From assembly GCF_035581345.1 (NCBI RefSeq), contig NZ_CP141608.1:1258001-1322000 (forward strand): a DNA stretch of 64,000 nt, given 5' to 3'. The stretch is from Pseudomonas sp. JQ170C (GTDB lineage: Bacteria; Pseudomonadota; Gammaproteobacteria; Pseudomonadales; Pseudomonadaceae). Positions 28,421-37,451 of this stretch are shown one piece after another. The number at the start of each line of letters is the position of its first letter. The stretch's first letter is position 1. Both the position numbers and the translations under genes were made by a program. Below the pieces are notes generated by a model, which saw only the letters and a program-made list of their open reading frames with translations, searched no databases and had not been told where the DNA came from.

Positions 28421-28834
28421 TCACTGGGTGCTGCGCATACCTTCCTCACGCAAGTCCTGGACGCCCTCGTGGGCATCTTTCACAGCCTTCTCGGCCTTGG
28501 CGGCCTGAGCCTTGCGCTCGGCAACCCGGGCGTCCCACTCGGCCTGCTCGGCGAGCAGCTTGGCGTCGTCGTACTTTTTGTCGTGCATGGCGATTTCGGC
28601 TTGCTTGAGCTTGTCCTGGGCCGCTTTCATTTCCACGGCGGCAAACTCGGTACCGCCGGAACTCACCGCCGCATTGACGGCCGATTGGGTCACGGCGAAC
28701 TGCTCGGTGGGCGGGTTGCCGGCACAACCGGCCAGGACCAGGCTGCTGCCCAGTGCCAGCGCGGCGAGTTTGAGCCCGCGCAAGGGGGTGGACGGGGTGT
28801 TAGCGGTGCGGGTCTTCATAGTGGTCAACTCCAT
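28421..28834 (-). CDS. DUF4398 domain lipoprotein
   Basis: The 137-residue protein carries a signal with LAALALGSSLVLAGCAG, lipobox LAGC. A single Ala/Lys/Glu-rich helical domain follows (about 60-130, with TEFAAVEMKAAQDKLKQAEI), typical of DUF4398. It probably sits in the outer membrane as a helical hairpin. ATG 28834 has AGGAG 8 bases upstream; ATG 28819, five codons in, has GGAG and is an equally good alternative. Its end is 49 bp before the OmpA-type gene, so the two form a small operon. Confidence 0.85.
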   Translation of the reverse strand: MELTTMKTRTANTPSTPLRGLKLAALALGSSLVLAGCAGNPPTEQFAVTQSAVNAAVSSGGTEFAAVEMKAAQDKLKQAEIAMHDKKYDDAKLLAEQAEWDARVAERKAQAAKAEKAVKDAHEGVQDLREEGMRSTQ

Positions 28835-29006
28835 TGGATCACTCCTGATGAACAACGAATTCCGTAACATTCCATTGGCGCGACCCGCCGGTCTCGAGCA
28901 CTGCCATCAACCCGAGTCCAGGTGGGCTTTGCCATGATGGTTACAGGGTGTGACCGAGGCGTTTTTTCAATAGTTCAGAAAAATTTCCCGCATGATCGCG
29001 GCTTTT

Positions 29007-29024
29007 ACTGACTGATCGGTCAGT
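29007..29024. promoter_or_regulatory. 18-bp palindrome upstream of the DUF4398/OmpA operon
   Basis: ACTGACTGATCGGTCAGT pairs in 16 of 18 positions (ACTGAC N GATC N GTCAGT). It lies about 173 bp upstream of the DUF4398 start codon in a 275-bp non-coding stretch. The form fits a dimeric repressor site such as those of TetR-family proteins. The cognate protein is unknown. Confidence 0.5.
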
Positions 29025-29109
29025 CGATTTTTTTCGGAACTTTGCAGGCGGGCGGTGGTACGCGAGCGCCCGCGCGGGCGCTCGAAGGATGGAAAAAAGG
29101 CGGGGGAAA

Positions 29110-29454
29110 TCAGTGGGTTGATTCGTCCTTGCGGCTGCTCATGTCATGCAGGTAGCGGCGTGACAGGGCAAGAAAACGCGGGGTCGGGCCGATGTCTTCA
29201 TACAGTGGGTCGCCTTCTTCGTCGGTGGCGATCACCTGGTGGCCCTGCACGTACGGAAAGCTTGCTTCCAGTTCTTCAAGGGCTGCGCCCAACAGTTCGC
29301 CCAGCAGCTCTTCCGGGCGGCGCTTGGGGTACATCTCGGTGAGAGCGGCCAGGCGTGCCGCCGACTCCACGTCCAGGTGCAGGACGTGACCGGTAGGGCT
29401 CAGGCGGCCTTTGGCGTTCTGTTCCCAGTGCTGGGCAAGCTCGCGGATTTTCAT
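29110..29454 (-). CDS. Conserved small protein, possible ribbon-helix-helix N-terminal half
   Basis: The 114-residue protein has the order strand-helix-helix: SPTGHVLHLDVESAARLAAL (about 19-38), then RRPEELLGELLGAALEELEA (about 45-64). This resembles a ribbon-helix-helix DNA-binding fold. The C-terminal half (YVQGHQVIATDEEGDPLYED) is acidic, and no family is recognised. ATG 29454 is preferred over GTG 29460 because GAGGTG sits at a proper distance. It is divergent from ppc with a 134-bp gap. The function is unknown. Confidence 0.7.
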   Translation of the reverse strand: MKIRELAQHWEQNAKGRLSPTGHVLHLDVESAARLAALTEMYPKRRPEELLGELLGAALEELEASFPYVQGHQVIATDEEGDPLYEDIGPTPRFLALSRRYLHDMSSRKDESTH

Positions 29455-29588
29455 GATCACCTCATCAACGCTATGTACCTGATTTGAGCGTAGCTACTGT
29501 GCAGGCTTTGGTCTGCCTTGAAAGCACGACCGGTAGTGGGGCACTCTGGGGCTAGAGCGGTTTTCCAGGAATGCCGGAGACAAGGCTG

Positions 29589-32216
29589 ATGACTGATATC
29601 GATGTGCGCTTGCGTGAAGATGTTCATTTGTTGGGTGAGTTGTTGGGGGACACCGTGCGCGAGCAGTACGGTGAAGCGTTCCTGCAAAAGATCGAGGACA
29701 TCCGCCGCAGTGCCAAGGCGGACCGCAGTGGCAGCGCCGAGCAGTTGAGTTCGACCCTCGATGACCTGGCAGAAGACGAACTGCTGCCGGTGGCACGCGC
29801 CTTCAACCAGTTCCTCAACCTGGCCAACATCGCTGAGCAATACCAGTTGATACGCCGTCGCGATGCCGGCCAGGCCGATCCCTTCGAGGACCGGGTGCTG
29901 CCCGAGTTGCTGGCGCGGCTCAAGGCCGAGCGGCACGGCGACGATGCCCTGGCGCGTCAGCTGGGCAAATTGAACATCGAGCTGGTGCTGACGGCGCACC
30001 CGACCGAAGTGGCGCGCCGTACGCTGATCCAGAAGTACGATGCCATCGCCGCACAGCTGGCTGCCCAGGACCACCGCGACCTGATGCCGGCCGAGCGCGA
30101 GCAGATCCGCGAACGCCTGCAACGGCTGATCGCCGAAGCCTGGCATACCGAGGAAATTCGCCGCACCCGACCAACGCCGGTGGACGAAGCCAAATGGGGC
30201 TTCGCCGTGATCGAGCATTCGCTCTGGCAGGCCATCCCTCATCATCTGCGCAAGGTCGACAAGGCCCTGCATGCCGCCACCGGTCTGCACCTGCCGCTGG
30301 AGGCGGCGCCGATTCGCTTCGCGTCCTGGATGGGCGGTGACCGCGATGGCAACCCCAATGTCACTGCACCTGTCACCCGTGAGGTGCTGTTGCTGGCGCG
30401 CTGGATGGCCGCCGACCTGTTTCTGCGCGACATCGACGCCCTGGCTGCGGAGTTGTCCATGCAGCAGGCCAGCGAGGCGCTGCGCACCAGGGTAGGCGAG
30501 TGCGCCGAACCGTACCGGGTGCTGCTCAAGCAATTGCGTGATCGGCTGCGCGAAACCCGTGCCTGGGCTCACAGCGCCTTGACGGCGCCCCAAGCACCTT
30601 CTGCCCAGGTGCTGCACGACAACCACGACCTGTTCGAGCCCCTGCACCTGTGTTTCGAGTCGCTGCATGCCTGTGGCATGGGCGTGATCGCCAACGGGCC
30701 GCTGCTCGACTGCTTGCGTCGGGCGGTGACCTTCGGCCTGTTTCTGGTACGTCTGGATGTGCGCCAGGATGCAGCGCGCCACACCGCTGCACTGAGCGAA
30801 ATCACCGACTACCTCGGCCTGGGCCGCTATGGCGACTGGGACGAGGAGGCGCGCATTGCCTTTCTCCAGCAGGAACTCAACAGCCGCCGCCCACTGCTGC
30901 CCAGTTACTTCAAGCCCGAGGCCGACACCGCCGAAGTGCTCGCCACCTGCCGCGAGATCGCTGCGGCGCCTGCGGCGTCGTTGGGCTCGTATGTCATTTC
31001 CATGGCCGGGGCCGCCTCCGACGTCCTGGCCGTACAGTTGCTGCTCAAGGAAGCCGGCGTGCTGCGCCCCATGCGCGTGGTGCCGCTGTTCGAGACCCTG
31101 GCTGACCTGGACAACGCCGGCCCGGTCATGGAGCGCCTGCTTGGCCTGCCAGGCTATCGCAGCGCCTTGCATGGCCCGCAGGAAGTGATGATCGGCTATT
31201 CCGATTCGGCCAAGGATGCCGGAACTACCGCCGCTGCCTGGGCCCAGTACCGCGCCCAGGAAACCCTGGTGCGCATCTGTCGCGAGCAGCAGGTCGAATT
31301 GCTGCTGTTTCACGGCCGTGGCGGCACCGTGGGACGAGGCGGCGGCCCGGCGCATGCGGCGATCCTTTCGCAGCCGCCGGGTTCGGTGGCCGGGCGCTTC
31401 CGGACTACGGAGCAGGGTGAAATGATCCGCTTCAAGTTCGGCTTGCCGGACATTGCCGAGCAGAACCTCAACCTGTACCTGGCCGCCGTGCTCGAAGCGA
31501 CTCTGTTGCCGCCACCCCCTCCGCAGCCAGCCTGGCGCGAGCTGATGGACCAGCTGGCCGCGGACGGGGTCAAGGCCTACCGTGGCGTGGTGCGCGACAA
31601 CCCCGAGTTCGTCGAGTACTTCCGCCAGTCCACCCCGGAGCAAGAGCTGGGTCGCCTGCCGCTGGGCAGTCGGCCGGCCAAGCGCCGTGCCGGTGGCATC
31701 GAAAGCCTGCGGGCAATCCCGTGGATTTTCGGCTGGACCCAGACCCGCCTGATGTTGCCGGCCTGGCTCGGCTGGGAGGCGGCACTGACCAATGCACTGG
31801 CACGGGGGCAGGGCGAACTGCTGGCGCAAATGCGTGAGCAGTGGCCGTTCTTCCGCACCCGTATCGACATGCTGGAAATGGTCCTGGCCAAGGCCGATGC
31901 CGAAATTGCCCGCTCCTACGACGAACGTCTGGTGCAACCACAACTGCGACCTTTAGGTGCACATTTGCGCGACCTATTGTCGCAGGCGTGCCAGGTGGTG
32001 CTGGGCTTGACCGGGCAGCCGGTGCTACTGGCGCACAGCCCCGAGACCCTGGAGTTCATCCGCTTGCGCAACACCTACCTGGACCCGCTACATCTATTGC
32101 AGGCGGAGCTGCTGGCCCGCTCCCGTGTGCGCGAAGCCGCTCTGGATAGCCCGCTGGAGCAGGCCTTGCTGGTCACGGTGGCCGGTATTGCAGCAGGTTT
32201 GCGCAATACCGGTTGA
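29589..32216 (+). CDS. ppc: Phosphoenolpyruvate carboxylase
   Basis: The 875-residue enzyme fixes bicarbonate onto PEP to form oxaloacetate, an anaplerotic step. Visible signatures are the catalytic His in [14 protein letters not shown] (about 136), the substrate loop [15 protein letters not shown] (about 243-257), the second catalytic loop [20 protein letters not shown] (about 575-594), and [16 protein letters not shown] 29589 was chosen over 29571 because AAGG lies a few bases before it, while the earlier ATG abuts its purine run. Length is typical of gamma-proteobacteria. Confidence 0.97.
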   Translation: MTDIDVRLREDVHLLGELLGDTVREQYGEAFLQKIEDIRRSAKADRSGSAEQLSSTLDDLAEDELLPVARAFNQFLNLANIAEQYQLIRRRDAGQADPFEDRVLPELLARLKAERHGDDALARQLGKLNIELVLTAHPTEVARRTLIQKYDAIAAQLAAQDHRDLMPAEREQIRERLQRLIAEAWHTEEIRRTRPTPVDEAKWGFAVIEHSLWQAIPHHLRKVDKALHAATGLHLPLEAAPIRFASWMGGDRDGNPNVTAPVTREVLLLARWMAADLFLRDIDALAAELSMQQASEALRTRVGECAEPYRVLLKQLRDRLRETRAWAHSALTAPQAPSAQVLHDNHDLFEPLHLCFESLHACGMGVIANGPLLDCLRRAVTFGLFLVRLDVRQDAARHTAALSEITDYLGLGRYGDWDEEARIAFLQQELNSRRPLLPSYFKPEADTAEVLATCREIAAAPAASLGSYVISMAGAASDVLAVQLLLKEAGVLRPMRVVPLFETLADLDNAGPVMERLLGLPGYRSALHGPQEVMIGYSDSAKDAGTTAAAWAQYRAQETLVRICREQQVELLLFHGRGGTVGRGGGPAHAAILSQPPGSVAGRFRTTEQGEMIRFKFGLPDIAEQNLNLYLAAVLEATLLPPPPPQPAWRELMDQLAADGVKAYRGVVRDNPEFVEYFRQSTPEQELGRLPLGSRPAKRRAGGIESLRAIPWIFGWTQTRLMLPAWLGWEAALTNALARGQGELLAQMREQWPFFRTRIDMLEMVLAKADAEIARSYDERLVQPQLRPLGAHLRDLLSQACQVVLGLTGQPVLLAHSPETLEFIRLRNTYLDPLHLLQAELLARSRVREAALDSPLEQALLVTVAGIAAGLRNTG

Positions 32217-32258
32217 AGGGGGCGGAACGGTCGCCGATGGGTGTCGCAAGGAGGGGAG

Positions 32259-32296
32259 ATTGCTTGCAAAGCAATAGGTTGCGCTCGGCGCAACCT
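32259..32296 (+). terminator. Two adjacent hairpins downstream of ppc
   Basis: ATTGCTT-GCA-AAGCAAT (32259-32275) and AGGTTGCGC-TCG-GCGCAACCT (32276-32296) are perfect stems of 7 and 9 bp with three-base loops, back to back, 43 bp after the ppc stop. The second is followed by a poor T tract (gtgctttgtg). They may end ppc transcription or protect its 3' end. A role in the adk leader is also possible. Confidence 0.5.
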
Positions 32297-32443
32297 GTGC
32301 TTTGTGCAGCCGATGTGAGTGGTTTTTTCCGACTTTCGACCGCTTGTGTGGCTTGAAGGCGCTGTGTATCTTGAGCAGCCTTTTGACCGATTTGTGGTCA
32401 TTACCCAAATTCCGGACTTGGCCCTCTGCGCCGACTCCATTGA

Positions 32444-33121
<678 letters not shown>

Positions 33122-33140
33122 TTGACGCTCGGTAGTGCAG

Positions 33141-33170
33141 ACAACGGCCCGCTTGCGGGCCGTTGTTGTT
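33141..33170 (+). terminator. Rho-independent terminator of adk
   Basis: ACAACGGCCCGC (33141-33152), a TT loop and GCGGGCCGTTGT (33155-33166) form a perfect 12-bp stem followed by TGTTT. The next gene's -10 element (33171) begins directly after it. Confidence 0.93.
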
Positions 33171-33176
33171 TATAAT
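33171..33176 (+). promoter_or_regulatory. -10 element of the tsaB promoter
   Basis: A consensus TATAAT lies directly after the adk terminator and 33 bp before the tsaB start codon, which predicts a short leader. I did not find a convincing -35 hexamer, because that position is occupied by the terminator stem. Confidence 0.6.
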
Positions 33177-33208
33177 GCCGCTCTTTTTTCTTACGCCTGG
33201 ATACACCG

Positions 33209-33883
33209 ATGACCACCTTGTTGGCCCTGGATACCGCCACTGAAGCCTGCTCTGTCGCCTTGCTGCATGACGGCAAGGTTTCCAGTCACTACGAGGTGAT
33301 CCCGCGCCTGCACGCACAGAAGCTGCTGCCGATGATCCAGCAACTGCTGGCGGATGCCGGCACCACGCTGGCGGCGGTCGATGCCATTGCCTTTGGCCGT
33401 GGGCCGGGTGCCTTCACCGGTGTGCGTATCGCCATCGGCGTGGTCCAGGGCCTGGCCTTTGCGTTGGAGCGGCCGGTGTTGCCGGTGTCCAACCTGGCGG
33501 TACTGGCCCAGCGGGCCCTGCGCGAGCAGGGCGTGCACCAGGTGGCCGCCGCCATCGATGCGCGCATGGATGAGGTGTATTGGGGCTGCTATCAGGACGT
33601 TGGCGGTGAAATGCGCCTGGTGGGCAGCGAAGCGGTGCTGCCCCCGGAGCAGGCCGTTTTGCCAGCGGATGCCAAGGGCGACTGGTTTGGTGCAGGCACC
33701 GGCTGGGGCTACGCCGAGCGTATCCCGGTGGCCCTGAGCGGCCAGGATGCAAGCCTCTTGCCCCATGCCCAGGACTTGCTGACCCTGGCCACCTTCGCCT
33801 GGCAGCGCGGCGAAGCCATCCCCGCCGACCAGGCCCAGCCGGTATACCTGCGCGACAACGTGGCCACGCCAAAAGCGCGTTGA
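33209..33883 (+). CDS. tsaB: tRNA threonylcarbamoyladenosine biosynthesis protein TsaB
   Basis: The 224-residue ASKHA-fold protein starts MTTLLALDTATEACSVALLH. It contains HAQKLLPMIQQLLADAGTTL and AIAFGRGPGAFTGVRIAIGV (about 62-81), both strongly conserved in TsaB. TsaB pairs with TsaD and TsaE to make N6-threonylcarbamoyladenosine at position 37 of ANN-decoding tRNAs. TcdA, which further modifies this base to the cyclic form, is encoded in the same window at 52.9 kb. The gene stands alone behind its own -10 element. Confidence 0.95.
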   Translation: MTTLLALDTATEACSVALLHDGKVSSHYEVIPRLHAQKLLPMIQQLLADAGTTLAAVDAIAFGRGPGAFTGVRIAIGVVQGLAFALERPVLPVSNLAVLAQRALREQGVHQVAAAIDARMDEVYWGCYQDVGGEMRLVGSEAVLPPEQAVLPADAKGDWFGAGTGWGYAERIPVALSGQDASLLPHAQDLLTLATFAWQRGEAIPADQAQPVYLRDNVATPKAR

Positions 33884-34013
33884 GTGCAGCTCGTCGGTTA
33901 TTCCCAGGGCAAATAAAACCTTTTGCCTAGACTGTGGTCCAGTTATCAGTCGGGGATTAGCGAAGGATCTCTGATGCTGTTAAATTGCCATCAATGGTCC
34001 TGAGTAGATCGCC

Positions 34014-34301
34014 ATGCGCATCGACGGATTTTCCTCACAGTCCTATCCCATCAAGCGTACCCCGCGCAAAGCGCCGGCCCGCAGCGATGACGTGGACGAG
34101 GATCTGCCCGGCGAATACGAGGTGCAGCCTCAGGCCAGCACTGGCCAGGCGCGTACCGCTGGATTGCCCGCCCGCCCGCAGGACATGATCTTCCCCCGCG
34201 CCTGCAACAAACGCACAGCCAAGGCCCTGGCCAGCTACCTGACGACTGCAGGCTTCGTGGATTGGGAGATGGAAGTGCTGGGGCTGGACCTGTACATTTG
34301 A
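34014..34301 (+). CDS. Small conserved protein of unknown function
   Basis: The 95-residue protein begins MRIDGFSSQSYPIKRTPRKA. Its first 55 residues are polar, rich in Pro/Arg/Asp, and probably disordered. The last 40 (DMIFPRACNKRTAKALASYL, then TTAGFVDWEMEVLGLDLYI) look like a small helix-strand module. No family was recognised. Coding is supported by position, codon use in keeping with its neighbours, and close linkage to the DUF72 gene (3-bp gap). Confidence 0.65.
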   Translation: MRIDGFSSQSYPIKRTPRKAPARSDDVDEDLPGEYEVQPQASTGQARTAGLPARPQDMIFPRACNKRTAKALASYLTTAGFVDWEMEVLGLDLYI

Positions 34302-34304
34302 TGG

Positions 34305-35174
34305 ATGAGTCTGTCCACGCTTCCCTATTTTCTCGGTTGCCCGTCCTGGAGTGAAAACGCCTGGCGCGAGTACCTGTATCCCGCTGACGCCAAGAGCGGC
34401 GAATTTCTAAGCCTCTACAGCCAGGTGTTCAACGCCGTAGAAGGCAATACCACCTTTTATGCCCGCCCGGCCCCGGCGACCATCGAGCGCTGGGCTCAGA
34501 TCATGCCTGCGCACTTTCGCTTCACCGCCAAGTTTCCCGGCGATATCAGCCATGGCGGCGACCTGCACGGGCAACTGACGGCGGCACAGACCTTCATTGA
34601 ACTGCTCAAGCCCCTGGGTGCACGGGTCGCCCCCTATTGGCTGCAACTGCCGGCGACCTTCGGGCCGGCGCGGTTGGGGGAGCTGGTGACGTTTCTCGAT
34701 GAGGTCGACGTGCCCATTGCCGTCGAGGTGCGCAACCAGGCGTTCTTTGCCAAGGGCGATGAGGAGCGGTTGCTCAACCGCCTGCTGCTCGACCGTGGCG
34801 TAGAGCGCATCTGCCTGGACCCGCGGGCACTGTTCAGTTGCACCTCTCGTGATCCGGGCGTGCTCCATGCCCAGTCGAAAAAGCCGCGGGTGCCACCGCG
34901 CCCCACCGCCTTCAGCCAGCACCCGCAGGTGCGCTTCATCGGCCACCCGGAACTGGCTGCCAATGAGCCCTTTCTACTGCAATGGCTGGACAAGGTTGCT
35001 GCCTGGATCGAGGAAGGTCGCAGCCCCTATGTTTTCCTGCATACTGCCGATAACCGCCTGGCCGCGGCCCTGGCGCAGCGTTTTCATCGGGGTTTGATGG
35101 AGCGCCTGCCGGGACTTGCGGCCTTGCCTGAACTGGACAGGACGCCTGAGGCCGAACAGCTCGGCCTGCTTTGA
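34305..35174 (+). CDS. DUF72 family protein
   Basis: The 289-residue TIM-barrel-like protein begins MSLSTLPYFLGCPSWSENAW. It has the DUF72 marks GCPSW, the AVEGNTTFYARPAPATIERW segment (about 41-60) and FRFTAKFPGDISHG. A His/Asn-rich C-terminal part includes YVFLHTADNRLA. The biochemical role is unestablished. The start at 34305 is offset by one frame from an ATG at 34301 that ends the previous gene region. Neighbours offer no functional hint. Confidence 0.88.
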   Translation: MSLSTLPYFLGCPSWSENAWREYLYPADAKSGEFLSLYSQVFNAVEGNTTFYARPAPATIERWAQIMPAHFRFTAKFPGDISHGGDLHGQLTAAQTFIELLKPLGARVAPYWLQLPATFGPARLGELVTFLDEVDVPIAVEVRNQAFFAKGDEERLLNRLLLDRGVERICLDPRALFSCTSRDPGVLHAQSKKPRVPPRPTAFSQHPQVRFIGHPELAANEPFLLQWLDKVAAWIEEGRSPYVFLHTADNRLAAALAQRFHRGLMERLPGLAALPELDRTPEAEQLGLL

Positions 35175-35207
35175 ACGCGTCCTGCCGCCTGCCCGGGAGC
35201 CGTGATC

Positions 35208-36038
35208 ATGGATGTACAAACCCTGCGTGCCGAAGCCTTCAAAGCCCTGCATGAACGTGACACCGCTTTCGTCATCCCCAATCCCTGGGATGCCGGCTCC
35301 GCCAAGCTGCTGGCGAGCCTGGGGTTCGAGGCGTTGGCGACCACCAGCGCAGGCCTGGCGTTCTCATTGGGGCGCCCGGACGCCGAAGGGGCGCTGAGCC
35401 TGGATGAAACCCTGGACAATGCCCGCGCCATCGTCGATGCGACCGCCTTGCCGGTGGCCGCGGACCTTGAGAACGGTTTCAGCGATGACCCCAAAGGCTG
35501 CGCCGAAGCGATCCTCCAGGCCGCGCAGGCGGGCCTGGTGGGCGGCTCTATTGAAGATGCCAGCGGCAACCCGGATGAACCCATCTACAGCTTCCACCAT
35601 GCCGTGGAGCGGGTTGAAGCGGCCGTGGCCGCGGCCCGTAGCCTGGACTTTCCTTTCACGCTCTGCGCCCGTGCCGAGAACCTGCTGCACGGGCGCCTGG
35701 ACCTGGACGACACCATCGGCCGTTTGCAGGCGTTCGCCGAAGCGGGGGCTGACGTGCTCTATGCCCCGGGCCTGCGCACTGCCGAAGAAATTCGGGCCGT
35801 GGTCCAGGCGGTGGCGCCCAGGCCGGTGAACGTGCTGATGGGGCTCGCCGGCGTGCAGTTGAGCGTCAATCAGTTGCAGGACCTGGGCGTGCGGCGCATC
35901 AGTGTCGGTTCTTCCATGGCCCGCGCGGCCTACGGGGCGTTCTACCGGGCAGCGCAGGAGATCCAGGACCAGGGCAGCTTCACCTTTGGTGAACAGGCGC
36001 TGCCGTTCGCCCAGTTGAACCAGCTGTTCAGGCGCTGA
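35208..36038 (+). CDS. Isocitrate lyase / PEP mutase superfamily protein
   Basis: The 276-residue protein begins MDVQTLRAEAFKALHERDTA. It has the superfamily opening VIPNPWDAGSAKLLASLGFE (about 23-42), the Mg-binding region PVAADLENGFSDDP (about 84-97) and GGSIEDASGNPDEPIY (about 113-128). The lyase-specific KKCGH catalytic loop is absent; CARAENLLHG occupies that area. It may therefore be an oxaloacetate decarboxylase-like or C-C bond hydrolase member rather than an isocitrate lyase. ATG 35208 has GGGAG 8 bases upstream; GTG 35202 is an alternative. The extensin-like gene begins 6 bp after its stop. Confidence 0.85.
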   Translation: MDVQTLRAEAFKALHERDTAFVIPNPWDAGSAKLLASLGFEALATTSAGLAFSLGRPDAEGALSLDETLDNARAIVDATALPVAADLENGFSDDPKGCAEAILQAAQAGLVGGSIEDASGNPDEPIYSFHHAVERVEAAVAAARSLDFPFTLCARAENLLHGRLDLDDTIGRLQAFAEAGADVLYAPGLRTAEEIRAVVQAVAPRPVNVLMGLAGVQLSVNQLQDLGVRRISVGSSMARAAYGAFYRAAQEIQDQGSFTFGEQALPFAQLNQLFRR

Positions 36039-36044
36039 TCTGCC

Positions 36045-36734
36045 ATGGGCAAGGGCCTGCTGCTGTGCCTGTTGCTGGTGGCGGCAGGCGTTGTCGCCTG
36101 GTACCAGGGCGTGCGTGTGCTGGACGCCTGGAACCCCTGGGCCGTGCTCGATGTGCGCCAACCGCCCAATCTGCTGACGGCGTACAAGCTCGGTCGTTTG
36201 CAGGATGATCCGCAGCGCTGCGCCCAAGCGCTGGCCACCTCCGGTCTACGCTATCGCCCGCAGGCTGACAGCGCTGCCCAGGCGCCCTGTCCGCTGGAAA
36301 ATGTGTTACGCGTCGAAGGCGGCGCGGCGCGCCTGAGCAGCAGTTTTCTGGCCAGTTGCCCGCTGGCGGTGGCCTATGCATTGTTCGAGCGTCATGCCTT
36401 GCAGCCGGCGGCCCAGCGCGCTTTTGCCCAGCCGGTGGTGCAGGTCGATCACCTGGGCAGTTTTGCCTGTCGCAACGTCTACAACCGCAAGGACGGTCGG
36501 CTCAGCCAGCACGCCACAGCCAACGCTCTGGATATCGCCGGGTTTCGCCTGGCCGATGGGCAGCGGATAAATCTGCTGAAGGACTGGCGCGGCGAGGGCG
36601 CCAAGGCGCAGTTCTTGCGTGAGGTGCATGCGGGGGCTTGCGACAGCTTCAATACGGTCTTGGGGCCGGACTACAACGCCGCCCACCATAACCACTTTCA
36701 TCTGGACATGGGCTTCTGGCAGGTGTGCCGCTGA
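36045..36734 (+). CDS. Extensin-like protein with LAS-type metallopeptidase signature
   Basis: The 229-residue protein has an N-terminal membrane anchor or uncleaved signal (LLLCLLLVAAGVVAWYQGV, about 5-23). The Extensin-like_C domain follows, with several Cys residues (about 59, 82, 105, 142, 199, 228). Two short motifs match LAS metallopeptidases (the D-Ala-D-Ala carboxypeptidase and MepA fold): SQHATANALD at 154-163 (family SxHxxGxAxD) and HFHLD at 217-221. His156, Asp163 and His219 would be the zinc ligands. A periplasmic peptidoglycan-acting role is inferred. It ends 1 bp from a convergent gene. Confidence 0.85.
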   Translation: MGKGLLLCLLLVAAGVVAWYQGVRVLDAWNPWAVLDVRQPPNLLTAYKLGRLQDDPQRCAQALATSGLRYRPQADSAAQAPCPLENVLRVEGGAARLSSSFLASCPLAVAYALFERHALQPAAQRAFAQPVVQVDHLGSFACRNVYNRKDGRLSQHATANALDIAGFRLADGQRINLLKDWRGEGAKAQFLREVHAGACDSFNTVLGPDYNAAHHNHFHLDMGFWQVCR

Positions 36735-36735
36735 C

Positions 36736-37356
36736 TCAGGCGGCGATCCGTACGTTGTTCAGCACTACAGGCCGCGCCCAGCGGCTGTCGAAATCCAGGG
36801 CTGATTGCTGGGCCGCCAACGTGGGCTCGTCAAAGGGCTCGGCGGCCTTGTCCAGCAGGTCCAGCTCGAACTCGGCGATCGGCAGGTACAGCGGCTTCGG
36901 TGTGGGGCCAGGGCCGGGCTCTGGAATCGGATGCCCCTGGCTCATGACCACCGGGCGCACCCAGGTGTTGCTGATGTCCAGCTGGCGTTGCTGTTCGATC
37001 AGCTCGGCATCGCTATAAGGCGGGGCGAGCTTCTCCAGCAGTTCCGGTTCAAATTCGGCAATCGGCAGGAACAGGGGTTCGGGCGGGGCGATCTCGGTGT
37101 CCAGCACATTGCACAGGCGCTGGTTGTGGATGTGCGCCAGTACCTGGCTGCCGCCCAGCGGCTCGCCGGTGTGCTTGTCGTACTGCTCGATGACGGGGCT
37201 GTCACTGTCGCCGTCTTCACCTTGTTGCTCGGCCAGGGCGCGGGCAAAGAAGTCCTGCCACAGGTGGCTGACGCCACCCAATGCCTGGGTGTTATGCCGC
37301 CCGTAGTTGCCGACGGGCGATAAATAACCTGAGCTGAGCTGAAGAATGTCGGTCAT
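36736..37356 (-). CDS. Uncharacterised protein with two 46-residue repeats
   Basis: The 206-residue protein has no signal peptide or membrane segment. Residues 94-139 and 155-200 are copies of one module: each starts PL.LPIAEFE..LL.K.A, continues with ..QQ..LD, and ends W.RPVV (24 of 46 positions identical by eye). The linker between them is Pro/Gly-rich (HPIPEPGPGPTPK). The N-terminal 90 residues hold HLWQDFFARALAEQQ. No known domain was recognised. There is no good Shine-Dalgarno before ATG 37356, yet no other start is available nearby. It is divergent from rsmJ and convergent with the extensin-like gene. Confidence 0.75.
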   Translation of the reverse strand: MTDILQLSSGYLSPVGNYGRHNTQALGGVSHLWQDFFARALAEQQGEDGDSDSPVIEQYDKHTGEPLGGSQVLAHIHNQRLCNVLDTEIAPPEPLFLPIAEFEPELLEKLAPPYSDAELIEQQRQLDISNTWVRPVVMSQGHPIPEPGPGPTPKPLYLPIAEFELDLLDKAAEPFDEPTLAAQQSALDFDSRWARPVVLNNVRIAA

Positions 37357-37405
37357 GGCAGTCGCAGGCGCTGAAGGTCTGGCAAAATAGCGAATACTTC
37401 GTATA

Positions 37406-37438
37406 TCGGCCGTGGCCGACGATCATTTAATTTTTTTG
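37406..37438 (+). promoter_or_regulatory. Hairpin and T-run between the repeat protein and rsmJ
   Basis: TCGGCC-GT-GGCCGA (37406-37419) forms a perfect 6-bp stem, followed 10-20 bases later by a run of seven T residues, just before the rsmJ start codon at 37452. It resembles an attenuator, but the short stem and delayed T-run make that uncertain. Confidence 0.35.
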
Positions 37439-37451
37439 AGTACAGGATTTG

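Noticed and set aside
29007..29034. Palindrome plus T-run as a rightward terminator
   Set aside because: No gene reads into it from the left on the plus strand, and the stem is only six pairs around a six-base loop. An operator is more likely.
29457..31943. 828-codon open frame antisense to ppc
   Set aside because: ppc on the other strand is fully supported by catalytic motifs; this frame has only repetitive His/Gln/Gly composition.
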